A stretch of 64,000 nt of DNA. Origin: Rhodobacteraceae bacterium UBA6796. Lineage in GTDB: Bacteria; Pseudomonadota; Alphaproteobacteria; Rhodobacterales; Rhodobacteraceae. Under the pieces are notes generated by a model. The model ran no database searches, had not been told where the DNA came from, and saw only the letters and a program-made list of their open reading frames with translations. The stretch spans positions 124,001 through 188,000 of the forward strand of contig DKFM01000005.1 of NCBI GenBank assembly GCA_002452815.1, in the 5' to 3' direction. Made by a program: the position numbers and the translations under genes. Positions 47,531-60,157 of the stretch are shown here, one piece after another; position 1 is the first letter of the stretch; each line of letters opens with the position of its first letter.

Positions 47531-48454
47531 TCAGTTCGCGGCCACCGAAACCGGCAGATCGGGCAGCGCCATCACCACATCCCCGCCGGCATCGCTACAA
47601 TCGGGCAGTGACAGGATCAGCCGCGCGGCAGGCTCGGCCGCTGCCGCCAGAACCCGCTGCAGGGCTCCGCCCAGATCGCGCCCACAGCTATGTTGCCCCA
47701 CTGGCGCGTCAAGTTCGAAGCGCAGATCGGTCATCGTCGTAGGCGCCGTATAGACCTCGGCCCTGGCACCGTCCCGCAGATCGCCATAGGTCAGAAGATA
47801 GCCCCCCAGCGGCGTGTCAGGCGTGCGCGGCGCGGCGGCATGGATATGCCCGGCATCACCGAACCCCGCCCCCCGTTCGAAAACGTTCAGATGCATGTCA
47901 CCCGCGCCCTGCCAGCTCAGGACAATGCGGTTGATCGCCTCGACGCCCGGCACCGCCACACTGGCGCCGATCTGCGCGCCCCCGGCGATCTGGACGGTCA
48001 CGACCGCCTGTGTCGCAAGGGCTGGCAGCAGGCCATGCCACTTGCCCTGCCCATCCAGCACAGCGGTGAAGCGCAGCCCCTCATGCGCCACCTCGACGGG
48101 CTGACCCGCGAGGCATGGCGCGTGCAAGTCAGCCTGCAGAAGGGCATGCTCAACCGCCTGCACCTTCAAATCAGCCGGCGCACAGATCCCCGAAAATCCG
48201 ACCGTCGCCGACACATCCCGGGGGAGTGCGGGCGCCCCCAGATCCGGCGCGATCGCGCGTGGCGACAATTGGGGCAGCTCCGCGACGCTGGCAATCTGCG
48301 CGCCGGTGATCGTCAGCGAAGCGGCTGCGGCGCGAGGCAGCGATGCGCCCGCCCCATATAATCCGTCTTCCGCTGTCGTCTGCATTACATGTCCGGTGGC
48401 GGCGGCCAGCAGGAAGGTTGCCCCCACCATGATCACATTGCGCATCTGTCGCAT
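47531..48454 (-). CDS. Membrane-anchored protein of unknown function downstream of secA
   Basis: A 307-residue protein I do not recognise by family. A signal or anchor segment lies at about residues 5-24 (VIMVGATFLLAAATGHVM). The rest is low in Lys and rich in Ala, Gly and beta-forming residues. It has four cysteines: two in the first half (GICAPADL, HAPCLAGQP) and two near the end (GQHSCGRD, LPDCSDA). It looks periplasmic. I start it at 48454, where GGAGG lies upstream; a shorter ATG at 48445 also reads. It lies downstream of secA on the same strand but beyond the secA terminator, so it may have its own promoter. Confidence 0.65.
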   Translation of the reverse strand: MRQMRNVIMVGATFLLAAATGHVMQTTAEDGLYGAGASLPRAAAASLTITGAQIASVAELPQLSPRAIAPDLGAPALPRDVSATVGFSGICAPADLKVQAVEHALLQADLHAPCLAGQPVEVAHEGLRFTAVLDGQGKWHGLLPALATQAVVTVQIAGGAQIGASVAVPGVEAINRIVLSWQGAGDMHLNVFERGAGFGDAGHIHAAAPRTPDTPLGGYLLTYGDLRDGARAEVYTAPTTMTDLRFELDAPVGQHSCGRDLGGALQRVLAAAAEPAARLILSLPDCSDAGGDVVMALPDLPVSVAAN

Positions 48455-48597
48455 CGCGGCCTCCACTCACCCCTGACATTGGCCCAGTCTAGCCCCCGAA
48501 AAGGGCAAAGCGATGACCGGAAAGTGGCAGTGTTTCCAAATCGTTAACGCCCATATCGCGCGAATTCGCCTGAAATTCGCAAAAAAACCACAAGATA

Positions 48598-48630
48598 TGG
48601 AAAAGCGGCCCCGGATCGCTCCGAGGCCGC
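48598..48630 (-). terminator. Probable terminator of secA
   Basis: GCGGCC and GGCCGC pair across an imperfect inner stem, followed on the minus strand by TTTTCC. It lies about 20 bases after the secA stop. Confidence 0.55.
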
Positions 48631-48651
48631 CTGATTGTCGCCCTATTTCAG

Positions 48652-51339
<2,688 letters not shown>

Positions 51340-51384
51340 GTTTTCTCCGCGGGTTCGTCTGACCAAATCGTGTGACAAGCGGCC

Positions 51385-51413
51385 TTGCCGTGCCCTTCGC
51401 CCCCGCCTAGAAC
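51385..51413 (+). promoter_or_regulatory. Probable sigma70-type promoter of ppiC-argJ-mutT
   Basis: TTGCCG and TAGAAC are 17 bases apart (4 of 6 matches each). The start site would be about 105 bases before the ppiC start codon. Confidence 0.45.
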
Positions 51414-51524
51414 GGCTTGAGAAAAAAGGGCGGCGGCGCCTGACTAGACCCTTGGCGATGTAAGGGGCGGCCGTCTGAGTGTCAACGCCGCGGGGTGCCG
51501 CGGCCCCCTGCAGGAGAGGCTTTG

Positions 51525-52391
51525 ATGCCGAAACTCATCCAATTTCTGGGCGCCACGGCGATTTCTCTGGCGTTGAGCGTTCCCGCTTTCGCCGAAGACC
51601 CGAAACCGGCGGCGCCGGAAATGAAGGTGGATACCGTGCTGGCCACCGTGAATGGCACCGAAATCACCCTTGGCCACATGCTGACGGTGCGCAACGGCCT
51701 GCCGCCCGAATACCTGCAACTGCCCGATGACGTTTTGTTCAACGGCATTCTGGATCAGCTGATCCAGCAGACCGCGCTGGCCGAAATCGGCGAAGGCCGG
51801 ATGACCCATCGCGACGAACTGGCGCTGGAAGTCGATCGCCGCGCCTATCTGGCCGGGTCGCTGCTGGATTACACGGCCAGGAAGGCCGTGACCGAAGAAC
51901 AGATCGAAGATGCCTACAAGGCGAAATATGCCGCGGCCGAACCCTCGCGCGAATATCACGCCGCTCATATCATCGTGGCGACCGAGGACGAGGCCAAGGC
52001 CGTGAAGGCCGAGATCGACGGCGGCGCCGATTTTGCCGATGTCGCCAAGGCGAAATCGACCGATGGTGCCGCGGCCAATGGCGGCGATCTGGGCTGGTTC
52101 GGGCTTGATGCGATGGTGCAACCCTTCGCCGAGGCGGTCGCCGCGATGAAGGATGGCGAGGTCAAGGGCCCGGTGCAGACCGAATACGGCTGGCACGTCG
52201 TCAAGCTGATTGAATCGCGTCTGGCCGCCGCCCCCACGATCGACGATGTCCGTGCCGAACTGGAAGGCGATTTGCGTCAGAAAGCCGTCGAAGAACGCGT
52301 GACCGAGACGGTTGCCAAGGCTAAGGTCGAGAAGATGACCGAGGGCGTGGACCCGGCCATCCTGAAAGACGACAGCATTCTGGGCGAGTGA
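51525..52391 (+). CDS. Periplasmic peptidyl-prolyl isomerase (parvulin/PpiC domain)
   Basis: A 288-residue exported foldase. Residues 1-22 form a signal peptide ending in VPAFAE. A helical SurA-like N-domain follows ([19 protein letters not shown]), then the parvulin domain: [70 protein letters not shown]. Such proteins assist folding of outer membrane and periplasmic proteins. GGAGAGG precedes the ATG. It leads the operon; argJ begins 20 bases after its stop. Confidence 0.92.
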   Translation: MPKLIQFLGATAISLALSVPAFAEDPKPAAPEMKVDTVLATVNGTEITLGHMLTVRNGLPPEYLQLPDDVLFNGILDQLIQQTALAEIGEGRMTHRDELALEVDRRAYLAGSLLDYTARKAVTEEQIEDAYKAKYAAAEPSREYHAAHIIVATEDEAKAVKAEIDGGADFADVAKAKSTDGAAANGGDLGWFGLDAMVQPFAEAVAAMKDGEVKGPVQTEYGWHVVKLIESRLAAAPTIDDVRAELEGDLRQKAVEERVTETVAKAKVEKMTEGVDPAILKDDSILGE

Positions 52392-52411
52392 CGGTAAGGG
52401 AGGCGCGGGAC

Positions 52412-53803
52412 ATGGCCAAGCAGGACAAAGATTTGAAAGCCAAGGTCGAGAAGCTCAAGACCAAGGTCAAGAAACTGAAATCGCAGCTTGAACATCTGGC
52501 CGCCGAGGCGGTCGAAGAGGTTACCGAAGTGATGGGCGAGGTCGCGGCCAAGGTCAAGAAGACCACGCTCGTCTCTCCTCTGGCGCCTGCCTCCTTCCCC
52601 GCCTTGCCGGTGATCGAGGGCGTGGAATTCGCCGCCATCGGGGCCGGTGTGCGCTATGCCGGCCGCACCGATGTGATGCTGGCGCGCGTGGCGCCCGGCG
52701 CGACCATCGCCGGGGTGTTCACCACCTCGTCGACCCGTGCGGCCTGTGTGCTCGATTGTCAGACCAAGCTGGCGGGCAAGCCCGATGAAAGCGCCGGCGC
52801 GGCGATCATCGTGAATTCGGGCAACGCCAACGCCTTTACCGGCGCGGGCGGGCAAGAGGCAGTCGATGCCGTGACCGGGGCCGTCGCCGCGGCCCTGGGG
52901 ATGCCGGCAAGCCGCGTGTTTTCCTCGTCTACCGGGGTCATCGGCGAGCCGCTGCCCTATGAACGGATCACCGCCAAGGTCGGCGATCTGGCCGCCGCGC
53001 TCGACCCGGCCGGCATGGAGGCCGCCGCGCGCGCGATCATGACCACCGACACCTTCCCGAAAGGGGCCGCCGCCGAGGTGGCGGGTGATGGCGGCACAAT
53101 CCGCATTGCGGGCATCGCCAAAGGTTCGGGGATGATCGCGCCGAACATGGCGACGATGCTGGTCTATATCTTCACCGATGCCAAGATTTCGGCCCGCAAC
53201 CTGCAAAAGATGCTGTCGCGTCAGGTGGATGACACGTTCAACGCAATCACCGTGGACAGCGACACCTCGACCTCGGACGCGCTGATCCTGGCGGCGACGG
53301 GCAAATCCCCGGCCGCCGAGATCACCGATCTGCGGTCCAAGGTGGCGAAGGACTTCGAAGCCGCGCTGCGCAGCGTGATGATGGATCTGGCACATCAGGT
53401 GGTGAAGGATGGCGAGGGCGCGACCAAGTTCGTCGAGGTCCGCGTGACCGGCGCCGAAACCGCCGCCGATGCGCATAAGGTCGCGATGGCCGTCGCCAAC
53501 TCGCCGCTGGTGAAAACCGCCATCGCGGGCGAGGATGCGAACTGGGGCCGCGTCGTGGCCGCCGTGGGCAAGTCCGGCGCCAAGGCCGATCGCGACCGGC
53601 TGACCATCCGGTTTGGCGACATGGTTCTGGCGGCGAACGGCTGGCGCGTGCCCGATTACGACGAAGACGCCGCCTCGGCCTATATGAAGGGTCAGGAACT
53701 GGTGATCGGCGTCGATCTGGGGCTGGGCAAGGCCGCGAAATCGGTCTGGACCTGCGACCTGACGCATCGCTACATCGACATCAACGCGGATTACCGGTCT
53801 TGA
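52412..53803 (+). CDS. argJ: Bifunctional ornithine acetyltransferase / N-acetylglutamate synthase
   Basis: ArgJ moves acetyl from N-acetylornithine to glutamate (and can use acetyl-CoA), the recycling arginine pathway. The 463-residue protein cleaves itself before Thr248 in PNMATMLVYIFTDA to give alpha and beta chains. Other marks are GVFTTSSTRAACV, IIVNSGNANAFTG, SSTGVIGEPLPYERI and AIAGEDANWGRVVAAVGKS. The first 55 residues form a Lys/Glu-rich coiled-coil-like extension before the catalytic domain. I start it at 52412, with AAGGGAGG upstream; a GTG overlapping the ppiC stop would add eight residues. Confidence 0.95.
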   Translation: MAKQDKDLKAKVEKLKTKVKKLKSQLEHLAAEAVEEVTEVMGEVAAKVKKTTLVSPLAPASFPALPVIEGVEFAAIGAGVRYAGRTDVMLARVAPGATIAGVFTTSSTRAACVLDCQTKLAGKPDESAGAAIIVNSGNANAFTGAGGQEAVDAVTGAVAAALGMPASRVFSSSTGVIGEPLPYERITAKVGDLAAALDPAGMEAAARAIMTTDTFPKGAAAEVAGDGGTIRIAGIAKGSGMIAPNMATMLVYIFTDAKISARNLQKMLSRQVDDTFNAITVDSDTSTSDALILAATGKSPAAEITDLRSKVAKDFEAALRSVMMDLAHQVVKDGEGATKFVEVRVTGAETAADAHKVAMAVANSPLVKTAIAGEDANWGRVVAAVGKSGAKADRDRLTIRFGDMVLAANGWRVPDYDEDAASAYMKGQELVIGVDLGLGKAAKSVWTCDLTHRYIDINADYRS

Positions 53804-54243
53804 GCGCGGGCTGCGGCCCGGATGGCACCCCCGCCCCCACGCCGGGGCGGGTGTTGCTGGTCACCGCCGTTGCGCTGATCGACGTGGACGGCCGCATCCT
53901 GCTGGCGCAGCGCCCCGAGGGCAAATCGCTGGCCGGTCTGTGGGAGTTTCCCGGTGGCAAGGTGGAGCCCGGCGAAACCCCCGAAGCCGCGCTGATCCGC
54001 GAGCTGAAGGAAGAGCTCGGCATCGACACCTATCATTCGTGCCTGGCGCCGCTGACCTTCGCCAGCCATTCCTACGACGATTTCCACCTGCTGATGCCGT
54101 TGTTCGCCTGCCGCCGCTGGGAAGGCACACCAACCCCGCGCGAAGGGCAGACCCTGGCCTGGGTGCGCGCGCAGAACCTGCGCGATTACCCGATGCCCCC
54201 CGCAGACGAGCCGCTGATTCCGATCCTGCATGCCTGGATATGA
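53800..54243 (+). CDS. mutT: 8-oxo-dGTP diphosphatase (MutT/Nudix)
   Basis: MutT hydrolyses 8-oxo-dGTP to 8-oxo-dGMP, cleaning the nucleotide pool. The Nudix box is GGKVEPGETPEAALIRELKEEL. HSYDDFHLLMPLFACRRWEG and the end YPMPPADEPLIPILHAW match the MutT group. Length from the TTG at 53800 is 147 residues. That TTG overlaps the argJ stop as TTGA; a GTG at 53851 would give 130 residues, a more usual length, so the start is unsure. It is the last gene of the ppiC-argJ-mutT transcript. Confidence 0.88.
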   Translation: MSAGCGPDGTPAPTPGRVLLVTAVALIDVDGRILLAQRPEGKSLAGLWEFPGGKVEPGETPEAALIRELKEELGIDTYHSCLAPLTFASHSYDDFHLLMPLFACRRWEGTPTPREGQTLAWVRAQNLRDYPMPPADEPLIPILHAWI

Positions 54244-54369
54244 CAGAAAGACAGACCAATTCGGCCAGTTTTTTTGTCCAATTCAGCCCGATGCGCGTCT
54301 TTTTCATTTACTCAGTGTAAAGGTTTTGCGACTAATTTCATAAGCAGATGAGATTTGGGAGGATATCTG

Positions 54370-54507
54370 ATGCTTCGCACTATCGTTGTCGGCAGCTGCG
54401 TTTCCGTTCAAGGAACGTTCGAAGCTCAGCTGGAGAATGGCAAGATCGTCGTCCGCGTGGATGACCGGCTCTATGCCGGGCGCCCCGTCGTCGGGAAGGC
54501 CGCCTGA
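54370..54507 (+). CDS. Small protein of 45 residues, unknown function
   Basis: This short gene has GGGAGG seven bases before the ATG and an intrinsic terminator 34 bases after its stop, so it is a complete unit. The protein reads MLRTIVVGSCVSVQGTFEAQ and goes on through LENGKIVVRVDDRLYAGRP to VVGKAA. It alternates hydrophobic and polar residues as in a small beta barrel or SH3-like fold. No signal peptide, membrane segment or known domain is seen. The region before it is AT-rich, consistent with a promoter, but no clear -35/-10 pair stands out. I think similar small proteins exist in Rhodobacterales, without a known role. Confidence 0.65.
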   Translation: MLRTIVVGSCVSVQGTFEAQLENGKIVVRVDDRLYAGRPVVGKAA

Positions 54508-54540
54508 GCCTCGCGATATAACACGCATCTTGATTATACG

Positions 54541-54564
54541 GGGGGCAATTGCCCCTCTTTTTCA
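54541..54564 (+). terminator. Intrinsic terminator after the 45-residue gene
   Basis: GGGGCAATTGCCCC, a perfect palindrome, is followed by TCTTTTTC on the plus strand. Confidence 0.75.
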
Positions 54565-54590
54565 TGCGCACGAAGCAGCAGCCATGAACA

Positions 54591-54613
54591 AGGGGGCCTT
54601 TCGGCCCCCCTTG
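54591..54613 (-). terminator. Possible terminator of infB
   Basis: GGGGGCC pairs with GGCCCCC across TTTC. It lies 31 bases after the infB stop; the tract after it on the minus strand is only weakly T-rich. Confidence 0.4.
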
Positions 54614-54643
54614 AAAATCCTTGCGATGTGATCCGACGCGGCC

Positions 54644-57175
54644 TTACAGCGTGCGTTCGACTTCCTCGCGTTCGAAAATCTCGATGACATCGCCGGGGCG
54701 GATATCTTCGTAATTCTCGAAGGCCATGCCGCATTCCTGACCGGAAATGACGTCCTTGACCTCGTCCTTGAAGCGTTTGAGCGTCTTCAGCGTGCCCTCG
54801 TGGATCACCACGTCGTCGCGCAGCAGGCGCACACCCGCCGAACGGCGCGCAACGCCCTCGGTAACGATACAGCCAGCCACCTTGCCGACACCCGAGACCT
54901 TGAAGACCTCTTTGATCTGCGCATAGCCGATGAAGTGCTCGCGCACCTCGTTTTTCAGCAGACCCGAAGCCGCCGCTTTGATGTCGTCGACCAGATCGTA
55001 GATGATCGAGTAATAGCGGATCTCGACACCCTTCTGGTTCGCGGCGGCCCGTGCCGGCGCATTGGCCCGCACGTTGAAGCCGATGACCGGCGCACCCGAC
55101 GCCTCGGCCAGGCCGACATCGCTTTCGGTGATGGCACCGACGCCCGAATGGATGACGCGCACGCGCACCTCTTCGTTGCCGACCTTTTCAAGCGCCTGCA
55201 CGATCGCTTCCGCCGAACCCTGCACGTCGGCTTTCACAACCACCTGCAGTTCCGCCACGTTCAGATCCGCCTTGGCCTTGGCCATCAGCTGCTCCAGCGT
55301 GGTCGCGGCACCGGCCGCGGCGCGTTTGTCCTTGGTCGTCTGCTCGCGATAATCTGCGATCTCGCGGGCCTGCGCTTCGGTCTCGACCACGTTCAGCACG
55401 TCACCGGCTTCGGGCGTGCCGTTCAGGCCCAGAACCTCGACCGGAACCGACGGGCCGGCCTCGGTCACGCGCTCGCCACGGTCGTTGATCAGCGCGCGCA
55501 CCTTGCCCCATTTCTCGCCGACGACGAAAATGTCGCCCTGCTTGAGCGTGCCGTGCTGCACCAGAACGGTGGCGACGGGGCCACGGCCCACGTCGAGTTT
55601 CGCTTCGATGACAGCACCTTGCGCGGCGCGGTTCGGGTTTGCCTTGAGTTCCAGAACCTCGGCCTGCAGCGCGATGGCTTCCAGCAGTTCATCCAGCCCC
55701 TTGCCGGTCTTGGCCGAGACCTCGACATCCTGCACATCGCCCGACATCGCCTCGACGACGACCTCGTGCTGCAGCAGATCCGTGCGCACCTTTTGCGGGT
55801 TCGCCTCGTATTTGTCGCATTTGTTGATCGCCACGATCATCGGCACTTTCGCCGCTTTCGCGTGGTTGATCGCCTCGATCGTCTGCGGCATCACCGCGTC
55901 ATCGGCGGCCACCACCAGAACGACGATATCGGTGACCTGTGCACCGCGTGCCCGCATCGAGGTGAAGGCGGCGTGGCCGGGCGTGTCCAGGAAGGTCAGC
56001 ACCGCCCCGGAATCGGTCGTCACCTGATAGGCACCGATGTGCTGGGTAATGCCCCCGGCCTCGCCCGACACGACGTTGGCCTTGCGGATCGCGTCCAGCA
56101 GCGAGGTCTTGCCGTGGTCGACGTGGCCCATGATCGTGATGATCGGCGGGCGGGTTTGCAGATCTTCGGGCTTGTCCTCGACGGTGTCGATCACCTGTTC
56201 GACGTCGGCATCCGAAACGCGCACAGCCTTGTGGCCGAATTCCTCGATCACCAGTTCGGCGGTATCGGCGTCGATGGTCTGGTTGGCGGTCACCATCATG
56301 CCCATCTTCATCAGCGCCTTGACCACATCGGCGGCCCGTTCGGCCATACGGTTGGCCAGCTCGGAAACCACGATGGTTTCGGGCAGCTGCACGTCGCGCA
56401 CCATCTTTTCGGCGCTTTGGCCATAGCCCATCGCCTTCTGGCGCGCTTTTTCCTGCTTGCGCTTCATCGCCGCGAGCGAGCGCTGACGCCCGCCTTCGCC
56501 ACCATGCAGCGCCTCGGAGAGCGACAGCTTGCCGGTGCGGCGCGCGTTGTCGTCGCCCTTGCCCTTGGCATTGCGCGCGTCACGATCCGGCGCGCGTTCG
56601 TCGCGATCACGGTCGGTCTTGCGCGGGCCGGTCGCCACGACACCCTTGGTCGCGGCACGCGCCGCGGCGGCCTCGGCAGCGGCCGGATCGGCAGGCGCTT
56701 CGGCTTTCGCCGGTGCCTTGCGGACCTCTTCCTTCTTCTGCGCGCGCAGCTCGGCCTCGCGGGCCTTGCGGGCGTCTTCCTCGGCCTTCAGGCGCAGCGC
56801 TTCCTCGCGTTCGCGATCCTCACGCTCCTTGGCCTCGGCCTCGGCGCGACGGCGCTCCCGCTCTTCTTCGCGGGCCTTTTCTTCAGCCACACGCTGCGCG
56901 GCCTCTTCGGCTTCGCGCGCCTTGGCAGCCTGCAACGCCTTCAGGCGGCGTTCCATTTCGGCGTCGGAAATCCCGGCAGGGCGCCGCGAAGGGTCGCCCA
57001 GGCTGGGCGAACCCGCAGGTTTGCCGCCCGCAGCGCTCGGCTTCGGAACGACCACCTTCTTGCGTTTCGTCTCGACCACAACGCTTTTCGTGCGGCCGTG
57101 AGAGAAGCTCTGCTTCACCTGACCGGGGCGCGCGCCGCCAAGACCCAAGGGTTTTTTACCGTCCGTATCGCTCAT
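54644..57175 (-). CDS. infB: Translation initiation factor IF-2
   Basis: IF-2 is the GTPase that delivers fMet-tRNA to the 30S subunit. The 843-residue protein has a long charged N-terminal region (about 250 residues of Ala/Glu/Arg/Lys helix), an IF2_N domain ([31 protein letters not shown]), the G domain with GHVDHGKT (350-357), DTPGHAAF and NKCDK, and the beta-barrel and tRNA-binding domains ending in [12 protein letters not shown]. The ATG overlaps the ylxR stop by four bases. It is the last gene of the rimP-nusA-ylxR-infB operon. Confidence 0.97.
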   Translation of the reverse strand: MSDTDGKKPLGLGGARPGQVKQSFSHGRTKSVVVETKRKKVVVPKPSAAGGKPAGSPSLGDPSRRPAGISDAEMERRLKALQAAKAREAEEAAQRVAEEKAREEERERRRAEAEAKEREDREREEALRLKAEEDARKAREAELRAQKKEEVRKAPAKAEAPADPAAAEAAAARAATKGVVATGPRKTDRDRDERAPDRDARNAKGKGDDNARRTGKLSLSEALHGGEGGRQRSLAAMKRKQEKARQKAMGYGQSAEKMVRDVQLPETIVVSELANRMAERAADVVKALMKMGMMVTANQTIDADTAELVIEEFGHKAVRVSDADVEQVIDTVEDKPEDLQTRPPIITIMGHVDHGKTSLLDAIRKANVVSGEAGGITQHIGAYQVTTDSGAVLTFLDTPGHAAFTSMRARGAQVTDIVVLVVAADDAVMPQTIEAINHAKAAKVPMIVAINKCDKYEANPQKVRTDLLQHEVVVEAMSGDVQDVEVSAKTGKGLDELLEAIALQAEVLELKANPNRAAQGAVIEAKLDVGRGPVATVLVQHGTLKQGDIFVVGEKWGKVRALINDRGERVTEAGPSVPVEVLGLNGTPEAGDVLNVVETEAQAREIADYREQTTKDKRAAAGAATTLEQLMAKAKADLNVAELQVVVKADVQGSAEAIVQALEKVGNEEVRVRVIHSGVGAITESDVGLAEASGAPVIGFNVRANAPARAAANQKGVEIRYYSIIYDLVDDIKAAASGLLKNEVREHFIGYAQIKEVFKVSGVGKVAGCIVTEGVARRSAGVRLLRDDVVIHEGTLKTLKRFKDEVKDVISGQECGMAFENYEDIRPGDVIEIFEREEVERTL

Positions 57176-57801
57176 GCCGTCTTCATATCCTTCATGGCGG
57201 TCTGGCCGCCGTCCTGCTTGCGCATACCCGCAAGCCTTGCCGCTTCGCTTATAACACGCGGGGTGAGTCCGCCAGCCGCAAGCGCGCCGTGTATGGCATG
57301 ATCGCGACCGAAAGCCAAACCCAATTCGGCGCTGGTCAGGCAACCGAACCAGCGGCCACCCTCGGGCGTCCAGAGCTTGCCCTTGCCGCGGTCGGACCCG
57401 TCCGACGCCTGCAGCAAGACTTTGGCGCGGCCATCGGCCAGCCAACCCTTCACCTTTTCAAACCCGACCACCGCGCGACCGGACTTGCGCACCAAGGAGA
57501 TAAGCTCCACCACGCGATGCGCAAGGCCCTGCTCGACCAGATCGGCCAGATTTTCGGGCACTTTCGCCGGAGCGCGGGCCGCGCGCGCGAAAAGCCCCTT
57601 GGCCGCCGCCCGGTCGATTGCCGCCCGATCCGCCGTGACCCAGATCCCCCGGCCCGGCAGTTTTTCCGCCAGATCGGGATAGATCAGCCCGTCGGGGCCC
57701 AGCACGAAGCGCACAAGCCCGGCCTTGGGCTGCACGTCACCTGTGACGATGCAGCGCCGTTCCGGCTCGTCCTTTTCCACGCGTGTGCCCCCACGGCTCA
57801 T
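57172..57801 (-). CDS. ylxR: YlxR-like RNA-binding protein (DUF448), two-domain form
   Basis: A 209-residue protein with the YlxR domain ([37 protein letters not shown]) followed by an L7Ae-like second domain ([24 protein letters not shown]) and a basic tail. YlxR binds RNA and modulates ribosome or RNase P functions in some bacteria. The two-domain form is usual in alphaproteobacteria. It sits between nusA and infB and overlaps infB by ATGA. The ATG at 57801 is sixteen bases after the nusA stop. Confidence 0.9.
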   Translation of the reverse strand: MSRGGTRVEKDEPERRCIVTGDVQPKAGLVRFVLGPDGLIYPDLAEKLPGRGIWVTADRAAIDRAAAKGLFARAARAPAKVPENLADLVEQGLAHRVVELISLVRKSGRAVVGFEKVKGWLADGRAKVLLQASDGSDRGKGKLWTPEGGRWFGCLTSAELGLAFGRDHAIHGALAAGGLTPRVISEAARLAGMRKQDGGQTAMKDMKTA

Positions 57802-57817
57802 GGCTCAGCCCCGAGGA

Positions 57818-59422
57818 TTACTCCTCGGCCTCCTCTTCGGTCTCTTCCGACTCGGCTTCCAGCTCGGAGGGATCGACCCAGCCCAGCATGATCCGCGCCG
57901 TCATGATCAGGTTCTGCGCTTCCTCAAGGCTCATGTCGAACTTCTCGAGGATGCCTTCGTCCTTCACGCGCTGCCCGTTGACCGTGGTCCAGCCGCCAGC
58001 CAGCTCCCAGTCGGCGCAGGTCGCGAAATCTTCCAGCGTCTTCACGCCATCTTTCGCCAGCGCCTCGACCATCTGCGGGGTCAGCCCTTCGAAATCGAAC
58101 AGCGACTGCTCGACGCCCAGTTCCTTGGCCGCCTCGATGGCCTTGCGGTTCTGTTCTTCGATATAGTCGCGGGCGCGCGCCTGCAGTTCGGCCGCAGTGC
58201 CCTCGTCGACGCCTTCGATCGCCAGCAGCTCGTCGAGGTCGACATAGGCGACCTCTTCCAGATTGGTGAAGCCTTCGGCCACCAGAAGTTGCGCGAAGAA
58301 TTCGTCCAGATCCAGCGCATCGACGAACAGCTTGGTGCGCTCGGCGAATTCGGCCTGACGGCGCTGCGATTCCTCGGCCTCGGTCAGGATGTCGATATCC
58401 AGGCCCGTCAGCTGGCTGGCCAGACGCACGTTCTGGCCACGACGGCCGATGGCGAGCGACAGCTGTTCATCGGGCACCACGACCTCGATCTTGCCGGCTT
58501 CCTCGTCGATCACCACTTTCGACACTTCGGCCGGCTGCAGCGCGTTCACCAGGAAAGTCGCCTGATCTTCGTTCCACGGAATGATGTCGATCTTCTCGCC
58601 CTGCAGCTCGCCCACCACGGCCTGCACGCGCGATCCGCGCATACCGACACAGGCGCCGACCGGGTCGATCGAATTGTCGTTCGAGATCACGGCGATCTTC
58701 GCGCGCGAACCCGGGTCACGGGCCACGGCCTTGATCTCGATGATGCCGTCGTAGATTTCCGGCACTTCCATCTTGAACAGTTCGGCCATGAACTGCGGAT
58801 CGGTTCGCGACAGGAAGACCTGCGGGCCACGGGTTTCGCGGCGCACGTCCTTGATATAGGCGCGAATCCGGTCGTTCGGACGATAGCTTTCACGGCCGAT
58901 CTTTTCATTGCGACGCAGGATCGCCTCGCCACGGCCGATATCGACGATGATATTGCCGTATTCCTCGCGCTTGACGACGCCGTTGATGATCGTGCCCTTG
59001 CGGTCCTTGAATTCGTCGAACTGACGGTCACGCTCGGCTTCGCGCACGCGCTGCAAGATCACCTGCTTGGCCGATTGCGCGGCGATCCGGCCCAGATCCA
59101 CGGGCGGAACTTCGTCCACGATCTCGTCGCCGACCTTCGGATCGGCCAGATACTGCTTCGCCTGCGCGACGGTCAGTTCGGCCTGATAATTCTCGACGGC
59201 GTCATCCTCGACGACGGTGCGCACCCGGGTAAAGGTGGCGCGGCCGGTCTTGCGGTCGATGCTCACGCGGATGTCCATCTCGGCGCCATAACGCGACTTC
59301 GCAGCACGGGCGAGACTGTCCTCCATCGCCTGGATCACCAGATCCGGGTCGATCATCTTCTCGCGCGCGACGGCTTCAGCCGTCTGCAGAAGTTCCAGCT
59401 GGTTGGCAGAGGTGATTGCCAT
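57818..59422 (-). CDS. nusA: Transcription termination/antitermination factor NusA
   Basis: NusA binds RNA polymerase and affects pausing, termination and antitermination. The 534-residue protein has the N-terminal polymerase-binding domain ([27 protein letters not shown]), an S1 domain ([21 protein letters not shown]), two KH domains ([39 protein letters not shown]), helix-hairpin-helix repeats and a very acidic tail ([16 protein letters not shown]). Length and order are as in other alphaproteobacteria. It starts three bases after the rimP stop. Confidence 0.97.
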   Translation of the reverse strand: MAITSANQLELLQTAEAVAREKMIDPDLVIQAMEDSLARAAKSRYGAEMDIRVSIDRKTGRATFTRVRTVVEDDAVENYQAELTVAQAKQYLADPKVGDEIVDEVPPVDLGRIAAQSAKQVILQRVREAERDRQFDEFKDRKGTIINGVVKREEYGNIIVDIGRGEAILRRNEKIGRESYRPNDRIRAYIKDVRRETRGPQVFLSRTDPQFMAELFKMEVPEIYDGIIEIKAVARDPGSRAKIAVISNDNSIDPVGACVGMRGSRVQAVVGELQGEKIDIIPWNEDQATFLVNALQPAEVSKVVIDEEAGKIEVVVPDEQLSLAIGRRGQNVRLASQLTGLDIDILTEAEESQRRQAEFAERTKLFVDALDLDEFFAQLLVAEGFTNLEEVAYVDLDELLAIEGVDEGTAAELQARARDYIEEQNRKAIEAAKELGVEQSLFDFEGLTPQMVEALAKDGVKTLEDFATCADWELAGGWTTVNGQRVKDEGILEKFDMSLEEAQNLIMTARIMLGWVDPSELEAESEETEEEAEE

Positions 59423-59425
59423 CTC

Positions 59426-60019
59426 TCAGGTCTCCTCGTCGGGGGAATCGGTATCTTCGGTTTCGATCTCGTCGAACTGGTCTTCGTCGATCGCGCCGGA
59501 CGCCTTCTTCTGGCGCAGCATCTCGTCGATCAGTTCGTCGGTCAGCACAAGTTTCGCATCCGAGAGCCAGTCGAACTGCAGGCCGATGGTGACCTGCTCG
59601 CCCTTCTCTTCAATCTCGATCAGCACTTCGTCGCCTTCGGTGCCGCGCACGATGCCCTTGAAGCGGCGGCGCCCGTCGATCGGCTCCGAAGTCTCGATCT
59701 TCGCCTCATAGCCTTCCCAGACGTCGAAATCCTTCAACCGGGTGAGCGGGCGGTCGATGCCGGGGGACGACACTTCAAGGTGATAATTGTCTTCGATTGG
59801 GTCTTCGACATCCAGCACCGCCGAAACGGCGGTCGAGATCCTGGCGCAGTCATCCACAACGATGCCGCCTTCGGGGCGGTCGGCCATGATCTGCAGCGTG
59901 GCGGTCTTGCCGCCCTGCAGGCGGATGCGCACCAGTTCGAATCCCAGCCCCTCGATGGTAGGGGTGACGATTTCGGCAAGGCGCCGGTCAATCGCGGTCT
60001 TGGCGATCAGGTCGGTCAT
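59426..60019 (-). CDS. rimP: Ribosome maturation factor RimP
   Basis: RimP helps assemble the 30S subunit. The 197-residue protein has the N-terminal domain ([61 protein letters not shown]) and a C-terminal SH3-like domain ([21 protein letters not shown]). The acidic extra C-terminus ([17 protein letters not shown]) is longer than in E. coli. GAAGGA precedes the ATG. It heads the operon with nusA, ylxR and infB, and a leader with a terminator-like hairpin lies before it. Confidence 0.95.
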   Translation of the reverse strand: MTDLIAKTAIDRRLAEIVTPTIEGLGFELVRIRLQGGKTATLQIMADRPEGGIVVDDCARISTAVSAVLDVEDPIEDNYHLEVSSPGIDRPLTRLKDFDVWEGYEAKIETSEPIDGRRRFKGIVRGTEGDEVLIEIEEKGEQVTIGLQFDWLSDAKLVLTDELIDEMLRQKKASGAIDEDQFDEIETEDTDSPDEET

Positions 60020-60032
60020 TGTTCCGATCCTT

Positions 60033-60062
60033 CAAAACAAAAAAACGGGCCGCGCGGCCCGT
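60033..60062 (-). terminator. Terminator-like hairpin in the rimP leader (possible attenuator)
   Basis: An 18-base perfect palindrome (ACGGGCCGCGCGGCCCGT) is followed on the minus strand by TTTTTTTGTTTT. It lies 14 to 43 bases before the rimP start codon and downstream of a good promoter. It may also end pip transcription. Confidence 0.75.
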
Positions 60063-60116
60063 CGATATTTCCCGGTGGGCGTCAGGTTTGGACCCTCACG
60101 CGCCGCTGTTGAGGGG

Positions 60117-60145
60117 GATATAGGCCAAAGCACGCCATTCTGCAA
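60117..60145 (-). promoter_or_regulatory. Promoter of rimP-nusA-ylxR-infB
   Basis: On the minus strand TTGCAG and TATATC are 17 bases apart. The start site would be near 60110, about 90 bases before the rimP ATG. The -35 lies just after the pip stop. Confidence 0.55.
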
Positions 60146-60157
60146 GCCTGCAGTTGC

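Noticed and set aside
54800..60112. Frames of 833 and 795 codons antisense to infB and nusA
   Set aside because: Both run opposite certain genes and consist of His/Arg/Leu-rich text typical of reverse-strand reading of GC-rich genes.
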